Source: an uncultured Alphaproteobacteria bacterium
GTDB lineage: Bacteria; Pseudomonadota; Alphaproteobacteria; HIMB59; GCA-002718135
Direction of reading: 5' to 3'
Length of the DNA stretch: 43,153 bases
NCBI GenBank assembly: GCA_902619055.1
Contig: CACNCW010000004.1
Location: 1 to 43,153 of the forward strand
Shown: piece after piece, positions 42,128 through 43,153 of the stretch
Numbering within the stretch: position 1 is the stretch's first letter
Layout of the letters: each line of letters begins with the position of its first letter
Program-made: the position numbers and the translations under genes
Notes under the pieces: model-generated
Told to the model about the DNA's origin: nothing
Seen by the model: only the letters and a program-made list of their open reading frames with translations
Database searches by the model: none

Positions 42128-43153
42128 TTAACCGTGCAATTTCGGATCAGGTCCTGCACCACGTTCATCTATATTGATACCTTTTTCAAATCTTTCTAAA
42201 TTATGATTTTGCACGTAGTTATGCGGGCTTTCATTTGCAATTAAGTCGGCAAAATACCAACCTGATGCTGGACTTGCTTTAAAACCCCCATAGTTCCAAC
42301 CAGCATTTAAATAGAGATTAGATATCGGTGTTTTACAAATAAAAAATGATCCGTCCATTGTCATGTCCATAACACCTGCCCAATGACGAAGTAATCTTAT
42401 TCTTCCAAGTGAAGGAAATATTGCCATGGCCGCTTCAGCAACATCTTGAACCATAGGAAGATTTCCTCTTTGAGCATATGATTTATACCAGTCTAGATCA
42501 CCACCAAACACCATACTTCCTTTGTCTGACTGCGATATATAGAAATGTGCACCACCTACACCGTAAACAACAACCTGATCTAGGAGTGGCTTAACAGCCT
42601 CAGATACAAATGCTTGTAGTTTATGAGACTCAATTGGCAGGTTGCCTAATTCTGCCATTTGCCATAATACTGAAGTATTACCTGCAACAGCAAATCCTAT
42701 TTTCTTTCCTTTTATAATTCCTCTTGAAGTTTGAATACATTCAATATTTCCATTCTTTCTTGTAAAACCTGTAACTTCACAATTTTGCAAAATGTCTACA
42801 CCTAATGTATCTGCAGCCCTTGCATAACCCCATGCAACTGCATCGTGTCTTGCATTGCCTGCTCTTTTTTGAACTGCAGCTCCAAGTATTGGAAATCTAG
42901 AATTATGATAATTTAAATGCGGAATTTTTTTCTTTAAAGTTTTTAAATCCCAAAGTTCTGCATCAGTTCCGTGGAGTCGCATAATATTATAAATCCGTGA
43001 AACTGAATCTTTAGCACCAGGGCTATGAAATAACGAGACATGAGCTCGTTGGCTAAACATTACATTATAATTTAATTCGTGACTTAAATTTTCCCATAAC
43101 TTTAAAGAATGTTCATAAAATTCGTGGTTGCCTGGCATCATATAATTTGATCT
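42128..43153 (-). CDS. soxB: Sarcosine oxidase beta subunit, C-terminal part
   Basis: The frame stays open to the right edge, so the 5' end lies outside; 341 residues are visible, roughly 75 short of a full SoxB. Seen: RSNYMMPGNHEFYE at the edge, LNYNVMFSQRAHVSL, HDAVAWGYARAADTLGVDI and the C-terminal GVMDMTMDGSFFICKTP, then LNAGWNYGGFKASPASGWYFADLIAN. These are strong SoxB blocks. SoxB carries covalent FMN and noncovalent FAD and performs the sarcosine oxidation step. The N-terminal FAD Rossmann motif and the covalent-flavin His region cannot be judged fully here. It precedes soxD with no spacer. Confidence 0.94.
   Translation of the reverse strand, partial: RSNYMMPGNHEFYEHSLKLWENLSHELNYNVMFSQRAHVSLFHSPGAKDSVSRIYNIMRLHGTDAELWDLKTLKKKIPHLNYHNSRFPILGAAVQKRAGNARHDAVAWGYARAADTLGVDILQNCEVTGFTRKNGNIECIQTSRGIIKGKKIGFAVAGNTSVLWQMAELGNLPIESHKLQAFVSEAVKPLLDQVVVYGVGGAHFYISQSDKGSMVFGGDLDWYKSYAQRGNLPMVQDVAEAAMAIFPSLGRIRLLRHWAGVMDMTMDGSFFICKTPISNLYLNAGWNYGGFKASPASGWYFADLIANESPHNYVQNHNLERFEKGINIDERGAGPDPKLHG

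Noticed and set aside
1..43153. CRISPR arrays, tRNA/rRNA genes, insertion sequences, integrase or phage genes
   Set aside because: I found no repeat-spacer periodicity, cloverleaf-like sequence or transposase/integrase motifs; base composition looks even across the window.

Overview
The window looks like a piece of a streamlined, AT-rich marine alphaproteobacterial genome. The reasons are very high A+T (about 70% by impression, not counted), short spacers, many 1-8 nt gene overlaps, a soxBDAG sarcosine oxidase locus, a PotABCD-type transporter and D-glycerate kinase next to glpD. A SAR11/HIMB59/AEGEAN-169-like lineage is my inference; there is no marker gene to prove it. I see no rRNA, tRNA, CRISPR, insertion sequence or phage gene. 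No gene-free stretch exceeds 300 bases; the longest are 32722-32852 and 487-615.

Region 1 (1-1476): the 5' part of glpD (minus) and, divergently, a GLYK-type D-glycerate 3-kinase (plus).

Region 2 (1473-15153, minus): thirteen collinear genes that read as one amino-sugar operon. In transcription order they are an intracellular GH20 beta-N-acetylhexosaminidase, a Gfo/Idh/MocA oxidoreductase, a MalF-type permease, two tandem-duplicated MalG-type permeases, a sugar-binding protein followed by a strong hairpin, a UPF0309 SIS protein, NagA, a NagB-II-type deaminase, a GMC oxidoreductase, an enolase-superfamily dehydratase, a HAD phosphatase and a small membrane methyltransferase. No ABC ATPase and no GlcNAc kinase is present. 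galK leaves in the opposite direction only 13 bp from the GH20 start.

Region 3 (16231-22731): a gamma-butyrobetaine-hydroxylase-like dioxygenase, then a minus block of XylB-like SDR, Gfo/Idh, IolG-like Gfo/Idh and SDR, with a UxaA-type dehydratase diverging from the XylB-like SDR. This looks like a non-phosphorylative oxidation and dehydration route for a polyol or aldose of unknown identity.

Region 4 (22734-34870): amine and aldehyde metabolism. It holds a PuuA-like gamma-glutamylamine ligase with an aldehyde dehydrogenase and an iron alcohol dehydrogenase (minus), a divergent second aldehyde dehydrogenase, a five-gene minus operon (ATPase, binding protein, two permeases, DadA/PuuB-like FAD oxidoreductase) and an EamA transporter.

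Region 5 (34867-43153): an M19 dipeptidase homologue lacking several usual metal ligands, a plus-strand pair of an unrecognised 554-residue protein and a DUF3726-like protein, and soxB(partial)-soxD-soxA-soxG on the minus strand. Sarcosine oxidation to glycine and formaldehyde/methylene-THF fits the amine theme of region 4.

The points I think most worth a second look are the unrecognised protein/DUF3726 pair, the recently duplicated or converted permeases, the likely ATT start codon behind an intercistronic terminator, and the dipeptidase homologue with an altered metal site.
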